Assembly (NCBI GenBank): GCA_903891085.1
Contig: CAITDJ010000154.1
Span: 1-64,000, forward strand
Length of the DNA: 64,000 bases
Origin: an uncultured Bacteroidota bacterium
Lineage (GTDB): Bacteria; Bacteroidota; Bacteroidia; Bacteroidales; F082
Direction: 5' to 3'
Every line of letters begins with the position of its first letter. The stretch's first letter is position 1. Made by a program: the position numbers and the translations under genes. The notes beneath the pieces were generated by a model that was not told the origin of the DNA, made no database searches, and saw nothing but the letters and a program-made list of their open reading frames with translations. Positions 6,890 to 14,883 of this stretch are shown here, one piece after another.

Positions 6890-9697
6890 CTACACCTTAT
6901 TTTTAATCGCCTCAGCGGTGAACGATTCTTTGCACAGGGCAAGGGCTTCGGGCGTACCTTCAAAAACGATGTTGCCACCATGAATGCCTCCTCCGGGACC
7001 CAAATCAATCACCCAATCGGCCGATTTGATAATCTCAGGGTTGTGTTCAATAATAATTAGCGAATGTCCGTTCTCGATCAATGCCTGAAACGACTGCAAT
7101 AATTTATGGATATCGTGAAAATGGAGACCCGTTGTTGGTTCATCAAAAATGAAAAGGGTAGGGGCCTCATTGGCTCCTTTGGTGAGGAAAAAGGCGAGTT
7201 TGATGCGTTGTGCTTCACCACCGCTGAGTGTGTTCGACGATTGGCCGAGGCGAAGATAACCCAGCCCAACCTCTTTGAGCGGGGTAAGTTTGGTGATGAT
7301 CTTGTGAATGAGGTTTGATCGTTTGATGTGTTGGTCAAAGAATGCACAGGCATCGTCAATCGTTATGTCTAAAATGTCGGCAATATTGTTGTTCTCAAAT
7401 TTCACATCCAGCACTTCTTCCTTGAAACGTTTGCCATGGCATACATCACATTCCAGAAAAACATCGGCCATAAACTGCATTTCAATCTTTACTGTTCCTT
7501 CGCCTTCGCAGGCATCGCAACGGCCACCGGGCACATTGAACGAGAAAAAGCCGGGTTTATACAAGCGTTTTTGGGCGAGTTTCTGTTCGGCAAACAACAG
7601 CCTTATTTCGTCGAACGCTTTCACATAGGTGGCCGGGTTCGATCTTGACGATCGTCCGATCGGGTTCTGGTCGATGAGTTCGATGCTTTTTACCTGTTTC
7701 AGATCGCCTTTCAGCTCGCCAAATCTTCCTGTTTTGTCGGCACTTCCTCCGAGGTATTTCCTGTAGGCCGGATAAAGTATTCCCCTGATCAGCGACGATT
7801 TACCCGATCCACTGACGCCTGTAACAACAGTCATGATGTTTAGTGGCAGTTTAACATCGATAAACTGCAGGTTATTTTCACTCGCACCGGTTATCTCAAT
7901 AAAATCGCGCCAAACCCTGCGGTGAGCAGGCAGGTGGATGCTTTTCTTTCCCGACAGATACATGCCGGTTAAACTGGTGGTCGAATTCAGAATTTCGTCA
8001 AAAGTTCCCTGAAATATCAGTTCGCCACCCTGACTACCTGCCAACGGGCCAATATCAATTATCTGATCGGCTGCTTTGATGATATCTTCGTCGTGTTCTA
8101 CAACAATCACTGTGTTGCCAATATCGCGCAGACGTTTTAAAATCTGAATCAGTCGCATGGTGTCGCGCGGATGCAAGCCGATACTGGGTTCATCGAGTAT
8201 ATAGGTCGAGCCAACGAGGCTGCTGCCAAGCGAAGTGGCCAGGTTGATCCGTTGCGATTCGCCACCCGAAAGTGAATTCGACAGGCGATTCAAGGTGAGG
8301 TATCCCAATCCGACGTCGGTAAGAAATTTCAATCGGTTGGCTATTTCAATCAGCAGACGTGATGAAATTTCACGGTCTGAATCGGATAAATTGATGGTTT
8401 GAAAAAATACCAGTGCCTCGTCGATGGGCATCAATACAATATCGGAGATGCTCTTTCCGGCAATTTTCACGTATGCCGCATCTTTACGCAGACGGGTTCC
8501 ACCGCAATCGGGACATACAGTTTTTCCGCGGTAACGTGAAAGCATCACACGGTATTGAATCTTGTAACTCTGTTCTTCTATCTCAACAAAAAAGTCGTTC
8601 AGTCCATTAAAATGTGAGTTGCCTGTCCAAAGTAACTTCTTCTGTTCATTTGTCAGCGAGTAATATGGTTTGTGAATGGGGAAGTCGAAGAGTGCCGAAG
8701 TGTTGATAAGCTGATCGCGCCAAAGCCCCATTTTTTCACCTTTCCAGCAGGCAATGGCACTTTCATAAATGGATAGTCCTTTGTTGGGAATCACAAGATC
8801 TTCGTCGATCCCGATGACCGTTCCGAATCCTTCGCAGGTTTTGCAGGCCCCAAAAGGATTGTTGAATGCGAACATATTGACTGATGGCTCTTCGAAAGTG
8901 ATTCCATCCGCTTCGAATTTATTTGAAAAAACACGCTCTTTGAAGCTGTTCTCCGTCTCCTCGAAAATGGAGCAGGAGCCTTTCCCCTCGTAAAACGCAG
9001 TCTGCACCGAATCGGAAAGCCGGGCAACCATGTCCTCATCTTTTTCCAGTAACCTGATCCTGTCGATCAGGATAAATGGATGGTCTTTGGTTTTAATTGA
9101 ATTTGAAATCAATAGCTCCTCTATTCGCAATACGTTTTGATTCAATAACAGGCGCGTAAAACCTTGTTGTAGAAGTACAGTAAGTTGTTCGCTGATTGTG
9201 CGGTTTGCAATCCGTTGAAAGGGAGCACCAATATACACATTGGTGTTTTTTGGTAACGAAAATATATAATCCACCACATCTGTCACCCGGTGACGTTTTA
9301 CCTGGGTTTCGGATAGAGGCGAATAGGTGATGCCGATGCGGGCATACAACAACTTGACATACTCATAAATTTCGGTCGAAGTGCCGACAGTTGATCGTGG
9401 GTTTCGTGAATTTACTTTTTGTTCGATCGCGATAGCAGGCGAGAGCCCCGAAATCATATCGACATCGGGTTTGTGCATCCTGCCAAGGAACTGACGTGCG
9501 TAGGAACTTAAACTTTCGACATAACGTCGCTGACCTTCAGCATACAGGGTGTCGAAAGCAAGTGATGATTTACCGGACCCTGATAATCCGGTTAAAACAA
9601 CGAGTTTGTTACGTGGAATAGATAAACTGATGTTTTTCAGGTTATTAACCCTTGCACCCTTGATTATTATGTTGGAATACTGTGTTTGTTGCGTCAT
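6890..9697 (-). CDS. uvrA: Excinuclease ABC subunit A (UvrA)
   Basis: DNA damage sensor of nucleotide excision repair, which loads UvrB at lesions; 935 aa, the usual family length. The first ABC ATPase has Walker [10 protein letters not shown] at 37-45, a CxxC zinc module (CKTCEGFG and CPDCGG) and signature [12 protein letters not shown]. The second has GVSGSGKSS, a long zinc finger (CDACEGEG ... CDVCHGKRF) and [12 protein letters not shown], followed by FDEPTTGLH. The start ATG at 9697 gives the canonical N-terminus ([13 protein letters not shown]). The upstream minus strand has a TAATTTTG box at 9728-9735 that may be its -7 element. A small lipoprotein gene follows. Confidence 0.97.
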   Translation of the reverse strand: MTQQTQYSNIIIKGARVNNLKNISLSIPRNKLVVLTGLSGSGKSSLAFDTLYAEGQRRYVESLSSYARQFLGRMHKPDVDMISGLSPAIAIEQKVNSRNPRSTVGTSTEIYEYVKLLYARIGITYSPLSETQVKRHRVTDVVDYIFSLPKNTNVYIGAPFQRIANRTISEQLTVLLQQGFTRLLLNQNVLRIEELLISNSIKTKDHPFILIDRIRLLEKDEDMVARLSDSVQTAFYEGKGSCSIFEETENSFKERVFSNKFEADGITFEEPSVNMFAFNNPFGACKTCEGFGTVIGIDEDLVIPNKGLSIYESAIACWKGEKMGLWRDQLINTSALFDFPIHKPYYSLTNEQKKLLWTGNSHFNGLNDFFVEIEEQSYKIQYRVMLSRYRGKTVCPDCGGTRLRKDAAYVKIAGKSISDIVLMPIDEALVFFQTINLSDSDREISSRLLIEIANRLKFLTDVGLGYLTLNRLSNSLSGGESQRINLATSLGSSLVGSTYILDEPSIGLHPRDTMRLIQILKRLRDIGNTVIVVEHDEDIIKAADQIIDIGPLAGSQGGELIFQGTFDEILNSTTSLTGMYLSGKKSIHLPAHRRVWRDFIEITGASENNLQFIDVKLPLNIMTVVTGVSGSGKSSLIRGILYPAYRKYLGGSADKTGRFGELKGDLKQVKSIELIDQNPIGRSSRSNPATYVKAFDEIRLLFAEQKLAQKRLYKPGFFSFNVPGGRCDACEGEGTVKIEMQFMADVFLECDVCHGKRFKEEVLDVKFENNNIADILDITIDDACAFFDQHIKRSNLIHKIITKLTPLKEVGLGYLRLGQSSNTLSGGEAQRIKLAFFLTKGANEAPTLFIFDEPTTGLHFHDIHKLLQSFQALIENGHSLIIIEHNPEIIKSADWVIDLGPGGGIHGGNIVFEGTPEALALCKESFTAEAIKNKV

Positions 9698-9877
9698 TAA
9701 ATACCTTGGTTCAGAAAAAATATTTTACAAAATTATCAATTAAACTTGCTATTTCTATTTATCTGTTTACTTTTGCTATATAATTCATATAAGTAACCAG
9801 GAAACAAAGCCCATAAGGAGACCATTATCGAAGTAACTTTTACCCTTATTTTCTAATTCATTAAAAAGGGAGGCTCA

Positions 9878-10465
9878 ATGGACGCTATAATAAAAAGCGA
9901 CAAGGAGCTGGTAGAAAGTTATCTTTTAGGTAATCATTCCAGTTTCGAACAGTTGGTTAATCGTCACCAGTCACGCGTTTTTTCTTACATCTTGATGCTC
10001 GTAAAAGACAGGCAGCTTGCTGATGATCTTTTTCAGGATACCTTCATTAAAATCATCCGTACCATCAAAAGCGGTGCATATAAAGAAGAAGGAAAGTTCA
10101 TTCAATGGGCCATGCGCATTGCCCATAACCTGATCATCGATCATTTCCGCAAATCAAAAAGAATCCCTTATTCCGACAAAAGCAGTGAAGACCTTGCTTT
10201 AACAAACAATTTGAATTATGCTGACGATTCAATTGAATTTCAGATTGTAACAGACCAGATTCACAATGACCTGCGCCGGCTTATCGAATATTTGCCCGAT
10301 GAACAACGGGAGGTGCTTTATTTGCGGATGTATGAAGAAATTAGTTTCAAGGAAATAGCCGATATGACAAATGTCAGTATCAACACAGCCCTTGGCAGAA
10401 TGCGGTATGCATTGATTAATATGCGTAAAATGGTAAAAGAGAAAAATGTAAGTATTACTTACTAA
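9878..10465 (+). CDS. RNA polymerase sigma factor, sigma-70 family (ECF type)
   Basis: A 195-aa sigma factor with region 2 (DRQLADDLFQDTFIKIIRTI, about residues 45-65, and FIQWAMRIAHNLIIDHFRKSK) and region 4 (LPDEQREVLYLRMYEEISFKEIADM, ending in SINTALGRMRYALINMRK). No anti-sigma gene is adjacent, so its regulation is unclear. A clear Shine-Dalgarno-like GGGAGG sits 6 nt before the ATG, which is uncommon in this phylum and fixes the start. The upstream 180-bp gap separates it from divergent uvrA. A strong terminator follows at 10486-10519. Confidence 0.92.
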   Translation: MDAIIKSDKELVESYLLGNHSSFEQLVNRHQSRVFSYILMLVKDRQLADDLFQDTFIKIIRTIKSGAYKEEGKFIQWAMRIAHNLIIDHFRKSKRIPYSDKSSEDLALTNNLNYADDSIEFQIVTDQIHNDLRRLIEYLPDEQREVLYLRMYEEISFKEIADMTNVSINTALGRMRYALINMRKMVKEKNVSITY

Positions 10466-10485
10466 GATAAATTTCGACCTATTGG

Positions 10486-10530
10486 CCACAGATTCCTTTA
10501 AAACAAGGCAATCTGTGGTATTTTCTTTTC
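10486..10530 (+). terminator. Rho-independent terminator after the sigma factor gene
   Basis: A 9-bp perfect stem (CCACAGATT/AATCTGTGG), extended inside by CCTT/AAGG, is followed by TATTTTCTTTT. It lies 20 nt after the sigma gene stop. Confidence 0.8.
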
Positions 10531-10572
10531 AATTTCCACTTTTTTTTCTTTCATGTAATAAATAGGATAATA

Positions 10573-10821
10573 ATGGCGTTATTGCTGAAGTTAATCACTA
10601 AAAAATTGCGTATGAAGAAAAGCTCTACGATGTTTATTACTCAAAGGTTAAATCATGAATACCAAAGCAGTTTTCTGCGGTCAATTGCCAGTTCATTCGA
10701 TGCTACATACAGGAATGAGGTTCCGGGTGAATTTGCCAGAAAATCGATACTGCAGTTTGCCGGTTCATTCGACATACTTCCTGCCAAAGGAATATGTAAG
10801 GTAGAAACCTTTGCCAATTGA
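10573..10821 (+). CDS. Small hypothetical protein
   Basis: An 82-aa reading frame between two terminators, with possible starts at 10573 (weak AGGAT before it), 10612 and 10630. The C-terminal half (FARKSILQFAGSFDILPAKG) is not low complexity. It has no signal peptide or membrane segment and no family I recognise. Its position after the sigma gene terminator and before the hairpin at 10840 makes it a self-contained unit. A short regulatory RNA is an alternative reading of the same interval. Confidence 0.4.
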   Translation: MALLLKLITKKLRMKKSSTMFITQRLNHEYQSSFLRSIASSFDATYRNEVPGEFARKSILQFAGSFDILPAKGICKVETFAN

Positions 10822-10839
10822 AATTATTTTTTCATAAAT

Positions 10840-10872
10840 CCTCGCTGTTTGCGAAAACAGTGAGGGTTTTTT
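10840..10872 (+). terminator. Terminator immediately upstream of nth
   Basis: An 11-bp stem (CCTCGCTGTTT/AAACAGTGAGG, one G-T pair) with loop GCGA and a six-T run ending one base before the nth start codon. It can terminate the upstream unit. It also contains the only SD-like sequence (GAGGG) for nth, so it may double as an attenuator. Confidence 0.8.
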
Positions 10873-10873
10873 A

Positions 10874-11545
10874 ATGATGAAAAAGATAAAAGTACTTCCA
10901 GACCCGAGAATTAATAAGTTTCAGGCACTGATTGATTGGTTTATGGTAAATATGCCGATAGCCGAAACAGAACTGGAATATGATTCTCCTTATCAATTAT
11001 TGGTAGCCGTCATTCTTTCGGCCCAGTGCACCGACAAAAGGGTGAATTTAATTACGCCGGCTTTCTTTCATGATTTTCCCACTGCAGCTGTTCTGGCTGA
11101 AGCATCTGTCGATGCGGTTTTTGAAAAAATAAGAAGCTGTTCTTATCCGAACAATAAAGCAAAAAATCTATTGGGTATGGCTAAAAAATTAGTCATCGAA
11201 TTCAACGAAATCGTGCCTGAAAAAATTGAAGATCTGGAATCATTGCCAGGAGTAGGGCGGAAGACAGCCAATGTGATTGCTTCTGTTGTATTTAATAAAC
11301 CCGCCATGGCAGTTGACACCCATGTTTTCAGGGTTTCGGAGCGGATTGGTTTGACAATAAAATCGAAAAATCCCCTTGATTCAGAAAATCAACTCATTAA
11401 ATATATTCCCGAAGAATTAATTCCAAAAGCCCACCACTGGCTCATTTTGCATGGCCGTTATGTGTGCAAGGCACGAAAACCAATGTGTGAGGCTTGTGGC
11501 GTTCGTTCTATTTGTGCTTGGTATAAGAAAAATACTGCGATCTGA
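10874..11545 (+). CDS. nth: Endonuclease III (DNA glycosylase/AP lyase)
   Basis: Base excision repair enzyme that removes oxidised pyrimidines and cleaves the AP site; 223 aa. The helix-hairpin-helix is LPGVGRKTA with catalytic Lys at residue 130, and catalytic Asp is at 148 in VDTHVFR. The 4Fe-4S cluster ligands are Cys198, 205, 208 and 214 (C-x6-C-x2-C-x5-C). Two ATGs are adjacent (10874 and 10877); either works. The start follows a terminator hairpin by one base, so expression probably needs read-through or a promoter inside the preceding unit. Confidence 0.96.
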   Translation: MMKKIKVLPDPRINKFQALIDWFMVNMPIAETELEYDSPYQLLVAVILSAQCTDKRVNLITPAFFHDFPTAAVLAEASVDAVFEKIRSCSYPNNKAKNLLGMAKKLVIEFNEIVPEKIEDLESLPGVGRKTANVIASVVFNKPAMAVDTHVFRVSERIGLTIKSKNPLDSENQLIKYIPEELIPKAHHWLILHGRYVCKARKPMCEACGVRSICAWYKKNTAI

Positions 11546-11633
11546 TCAGTAGATGCTAGTATTTGCCTTCATTGCGAATGCAATTAAAATGAAATTAATT
11601 CATAATTGCACTACATTATACTTGAAAAATGCC

Positions 11634-11641
11634 TATTTTTG
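11634..11641 (+). promoter_or_regulatory. Candidate -7 box for the peroxiredoxin gene
   Basis: TATTTTTG matches TAnnTTTG exactly and lies 21 nt before the ATG at 11663. No clear -33 TTTG is seen at 19-21 nt upstream. Confidence 0.45.
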
Positions 11642-11662
11642 TACAAACCCAAAAAAACTTTC

Positions 11663-12121
11663 ATGATCGAGACCGGCCAGCAAGCACCAGATTTTTCAGC
11701 CCATGATCAGCATGGCAATACTGTCAGTCTCAACGACTTTAAAGGAAAAAAACTGATAATATATTTTTATCCGAAAGACGATACACCGGGCTGTACAAAA
11801 GAAGCATGTAATCTGAAAGATAATTACAATCAATTACTTGACCAAGGATATGCGGTAATTGGTGTAAGCCCTGACTCTGTAGCTTCTCATAAGAAATTTA
11901 TCACGAAATATACTCTTCCTTTTCAACTACTGTCAGATACTGAATTGAAAATCACCAAGGCCTATGGTGCCTGGGGAGAGAAAAATATGTACGGTAAAAA
12001 GTATGACGGATTATTAAGAACAACATTTATTATTGGTGAAACAGGTGTGGTTGAAGAGGTTATTAAAAAAGTGAAAACAGATGATCATGCAGCTCAGATT
12101 TTGACGAAACAGAAGTCCTGA
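11663..12121 (+). CDS. bcp: Thioredoxin-dependent peroxiredoxin, Bcp/PrxQ type
   Basis: Reduces hydroperoxides using thioredoxin; 152 aa from the ATG at 11663 (MIETGQQAPDFSA), the canonical family start. An upstream in-frame Met at 11606 would add an unlikely leader. The peroxidatic motif is PKDDTPGCTKEAC, with peroxidatic Cys44 and a resolving-type Cys49 spaced as in E. coli Bcp. No signal peptide, so cytoplasmic. It stands alone between nth and recA, both stress and repair genes. Confidence 0.93.
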   Translation: MIETGQQAPDFSAHDQHGNTVSLNDFKGKKLIIYFYPKDDTPGCTKEACNLKDNYNQLLDQGYAVIGVSPDSVASHKKFITKYTLPFQLLSDTELKITKAYGAWGEKNMYGKKYDGLLRTTFIIGETGVVEEVIKKVKTDDHAAQILTKQKS

Positions 12122-12123
12122 AA

Positions 12124-12200
12124 GATGAGTTGTGAGTAATGAGTTACGAGTATTTCGTACTGAGAATTGACATGTGAATATTGAGATTCTGAAATGAAGA
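12124..12200. repeat. Low-complexity GAGTAATGAGTTACGAGT-like words upstream of recA
   Basis: Degenerate GAGT/TGAG words fill the first part of the 202-bp gap between bcp and recA. The rest of the gap is AT-rich and presumably holds the recA promoter; I see no clear operator. Confidence 0.4.
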
Positions 12201-12323
12201 TGATGAAGTCAACAATTGTAAATAATAATATATTTGAAATAGTTTAAAACTTCGGTCTCCGGTCAGGTGACTTCAAAAAAAATAGTTTTCAAAAAAAAGT
12301 TTAAACAAACAAAGACAAACAAT

Positions 12324-13352
12324 ATGACAACTGACAAAGCAAAGGAAAGCGCTGACAAACTGCGTTTGGAAAAACTGAAAGCCCTCGAAGCCACCCTGGG
12401 AAATATTGAAAAAGCATATGGTAAAGGTAGTATCATGAAATTGGGTGACAATGCGATTGAGAAAATCGAATGCATTTCTACCGGTTCCATTGGCCTTGAT
12501 CAGGCCCTGGGTGTTGGTGGATTGCCCAAAGGCAGGGTTACCGAGATTTATGGACCTGAAAGTTCTGGTAAAACCACCCTTGCGTTGCACGTCATTGCCG
12601 AAGCCCAGAAGAAGGGTGGTATTGCCGCCTTTATCGATGCAGAACATGCATTTGATCGTTTCTATGCACAGAAACTGGGTGTAGATATTGTAAATCTGCT
12701 GATATCACAACCCGATAATGGAGAACAGGCACTTGAAATTACAGAAAACCTTATCCGTTCGGGTGCCATTGATGTCATTGTTATTGACTCTGTAGCTGCA
12801 CTAACACCCAAGAGTGAAATTGAAGGTGAAATGGGTGATTCGAAGATGGGATTACAGGCACGATTAATGTCGCAGGCACTTCGTAAACTAACAGGCACCA
12901 TCAGCAAAACCGGGGCTGTTTGCATATTTATCAACCAATTGCGCGATAAAATTGGTGTGATGTTTGGCAACCCCGAGACTACCACCGGCGGTAATGCGCT
13001 AAAATTCTATAGTTCAGTTCGTTTGGATATCCGTAAAGTGAGTCAGATTAAAGATGGCGAAAATATTACAGGAAACCGCGTGAAAGTGAAAGTGGTGAAG
13101 AATAAAGTGGCGCCCCCTTTCAAGAAAGCTGAGTTTGACATCGTTTATGGTGAAGGAATTTCCCGCACGGGTGAAATCATTGACCTGGGCGTTGAACTGA
13201 ATATTATTAAAAAGAGTGGTTCATGGTTCAGCTATGGCGAAACACGGCTTGGTCAAGGTCGTGATGGCGTATGCAGCATTATTGCCCAAAACCCTGATCT
13301 GATGGATGAACTTGAGGTAAAGATTCGCGAAGCCCTTGCAAAACTGAATTAA
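12324..13352 (+). CDS. recA: Recombinase A
   Basis: Strand-exchange ATPase for homologous recombination and SOS induction; 342 aa, about normal length. Walker A GPESSGKT is at 77-84; Walker B ([10 protein letters not shown]), the L1/L2 region ([28 protein letters not shown]) and the C-terminal domain follow. The ATG at 12324 (MTTDKAKES) is preferred over an upstream in-frame GTG at 12267, which would add a Lys-rich leader not seen in RecA. It is monocistronic with a very strong terminator at 13358-13398. Confidence 0.97.
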   Translation: MTTDKAKESADKLRLEKLKALEATLGNIEKAYGKGSIMKLGDNAIEKIECISTGSIGLDQALGVGGLPKGRVTEIYGPESSGKTTLALHVIAEAQKKGGIAAFIDAEHAFDRFYAQKLGVDIVNLLISQPDNGEQALEITENLIRSGAIDVIVIDSVAALTPKSEIEGEMGDSKMGLQARLMSQALRKLTGTISKTGAVCIFINQLRDKIGVMFGNPETTTGGNALKFYSSVRLDIRKVSQIKDGENITGNRVKVKVVKNKVAPPFKKAEFDIVYGEGISRTGEIIDLGVELNIIKKSGSWFSYGETRLGQGRDGVCSIIAQNPDLMDELEVKIREALAKLN

Positions 13353-13357
13353 CATTG

Positions 13358-13398
13358 AATAATAAGTTTGGCAGCCATATGCTGCCAAACTTATTATT
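13358..13398. terminator. recA terminator (18-bp perfect inverted repeat)
   Basis: Arms at 13358-13375 and 13381-13398 pair perfectly over 18 bp around a 5-nt loop, starting five bases after the recA stop. The AT-rich outer stem acts as the T-tract, so it can work in both directions. Confidence 0.85.
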
Positions 13399-13438
13399 AA
13401 TTCCTGATAACTGATTTTTTACCTTTCATTTTTGACAG

Positions 13439-14443
13439 ATGTTGAGATTACGTATAGTTTTTTTTGTATTAATAATAGCTTTGTTTTCGTGCAATCGGAC
13501 AGTTGAAACTGATAGTAACAAAACTGCTTCAGTCTCACCGTTGCAGGCCCTGACTGATTCAATCAGCAAGGATAGTTTAAATGTGCAGTTACTCAACCGA
13601 AGGGCGAATCTGTACATCAGGCAACAGAAACTAAATGAAGCGCTGCTGGATATCAATAAAGCCTTGAAAGTTAATCAGAAAGAACCTGATTTGTTTTTAT
13701 CATTGGCCGAAATCTATTTTCAGTTAGGTAAAAACGAAAATTGTACAGCCTCGCTGCTGAAGGTCATCGAACTTGATCCTGAACAAACTGAAGCATATAA
13801 TAAGTTAGCCCAGCTAAATTTGCTTACCCAACGCTTCGATATCGCTATTGGTTACAATGATAAATCCTTGGCTATTGATCGCTTTAATCCGAAAACCCTG
13901 TATGTGAGGGGAATGATTTTTCTTGCCAGAAAGGATACAGTTTCTGCAATGCGAAATTTTCTATTGTCGCGGGATGCTAAAAATGATTTTTATGAGGTGT
14001 TGATTCAAATTGGTGCTATTTATAAAAGGCAACATAACCCAATTGCAGCTGATTATCTGAGGGAGGCTGTGATGCGTTTTCCCGGGTATGCACAGGCACG
14101 CTATGAATTTGCCTTATATCTGCAGGAAAATGGTAATCCAAATGCTGCGATGGCACAGTATGACACTTTATTGATGCAGTTTCCGTCAAATCAGTTTGTG
14201 TTTTTTAATATTGGCTATCTGTATCTGGTTTATGATCAGCAATTTGATAGTGCCCTCTTCTATTTCGATCGTTCATTGGCGATTGACCCAACATATATTG
14301 ATGCCTTGTATAATAAGGGTCGAACGTTGGAAGAGATGGGTAAAATGCTTGCAGCCAAAGAAATATATATGGATGTTTTGAAGTTAAGCCCCAATTATGA
14401 GCTGGCCGTAGAGGCGTTAAACAGGATCGACCGAAAGAAATAA
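13439..14443 (+). CDS. TPR-repeat lipoprotein
   Basis: A 334-aa protein with a signal peptide and lipobox-like ALFSC (MLRLRIVFFVLIIALFSC), so probably membrane-anchored in the envelope. Several tetratricopeptide repeats follow, for example LNEALLDINKALKVNQ, FDSALFYFDRSLAIDP and LAAKEIYMDVLKLSP, each with the A/G-x-Y/F-x-K-A-L pattern. TPRs mediate protein-protein contacts; the partner is unknown. The gene is convergent with the HPt gene, with one base between the stops, and I see no terminator there, so the two 3' ends may overlap as antisense RNA. Confidence 0.85.
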   Translation: MLRLRIVFFVLIIALFSCNRTVETDSNKTASVSPLQALTDSISKDSLNVQLLNRRANLYIRQQKLNEALLDINKALKVNQKEPDLFLSLAEIYFQLGKNENCTASLLKVIELDPEQTEAYNKLAQLNLLTQRFDIAIGYNDKSLAIDRFNPKTLYVRGMIFLARKDTVSAMRNFLLSRDAKNDFYEVLIQIGAIYKRQHNPIAADYLREAVMRFPGYAQARYEFALYLQENGNPNAAMAQYDTLLMQFPSNQFVFFNIGYLYLVYDQQFDSALFYFDRSLAIDPTYIDALYNKGRTLEEMGKMLAAKEIYMDVLKLSPNYELAVEALNRIDRKK

Positions 14444-14444
14444 A

Positions 14445-14795
14445 TTAAGCGGTAAAATCGGGACGTAGGGTTTTCAGATCATCGACCAAATCAGCTCCTG
14501 CTATCAGTAATTCAGCATAAATACGGTTCAAATCTGACGCGTCTTTGTCAGTACCTTTAATTTCCAACTCTTTTGCCAGTTGTTGTGGTCGGGGAGCAAC
14601 GAAATTGGCTATTACACCTTTCATACTATGGGCATCAAATTTTAGCGCGTTGAAATCAAGCGTATCAATATCTTTCTTCAATGATTCCATCCTTTCAGAA
14701 TATTCATTTATAAAAATATCAATGATTTCAACTACTATTTCTTTGTCGAAATATTGAAATGTGTCAATAAATGAGTTACGGTCAATTACTTTCAT
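14445..14795 (-). CDS. Single-domain histidine phosphotransfer (HPt) protein
   Basis: A 116-aa all-helical HPt domain with the phosphorylated His56 in AHSMKG. The first helix (SFIDTFQYFDKEIVVEIIDIFI) is typical of the family. It would shuttle phosphate between a hybrid kinase and a response regulator. The nearest two-component genes are 35 kb away (49.6-53.2 kb), so the partner is not known. It is encoded alone, tail-to-tail with the TPR gene. Confidence 0.85.
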   Translation of the reverse strand: MKVIDRNSFIDTFQYFDKEIVVEIIDIFINEYSERMESLKKDIDTLDFNALKFDAHSMKGVIANFVAPRPQQLAKELEIKGTDKDASDLNRIYAELLIAGADLVDDLKTLRPDFTA

Positions 14796-14883
14796 ATCTG
14801 TTTTGATAAAGATGAAGCCAATTTATTTCGTTAATACAAATGTATAAAAAAGATTATTTAACAGGATGGAATATTGCTGAATA

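Noticed and set aside
6865-7008. N-terminal extension of the small lipoprotein frame into uvrA
   Set aside because: It would overlap uvrA and hide the signal sequence; the start at 6864 is better.
9770-9800. TATAAT-like -10 box upstream of the sigma factor gene
   Set aside because: AT-rich chance match; primary sigma factor of this phylum does not use this consensus, and no -35 is seen.
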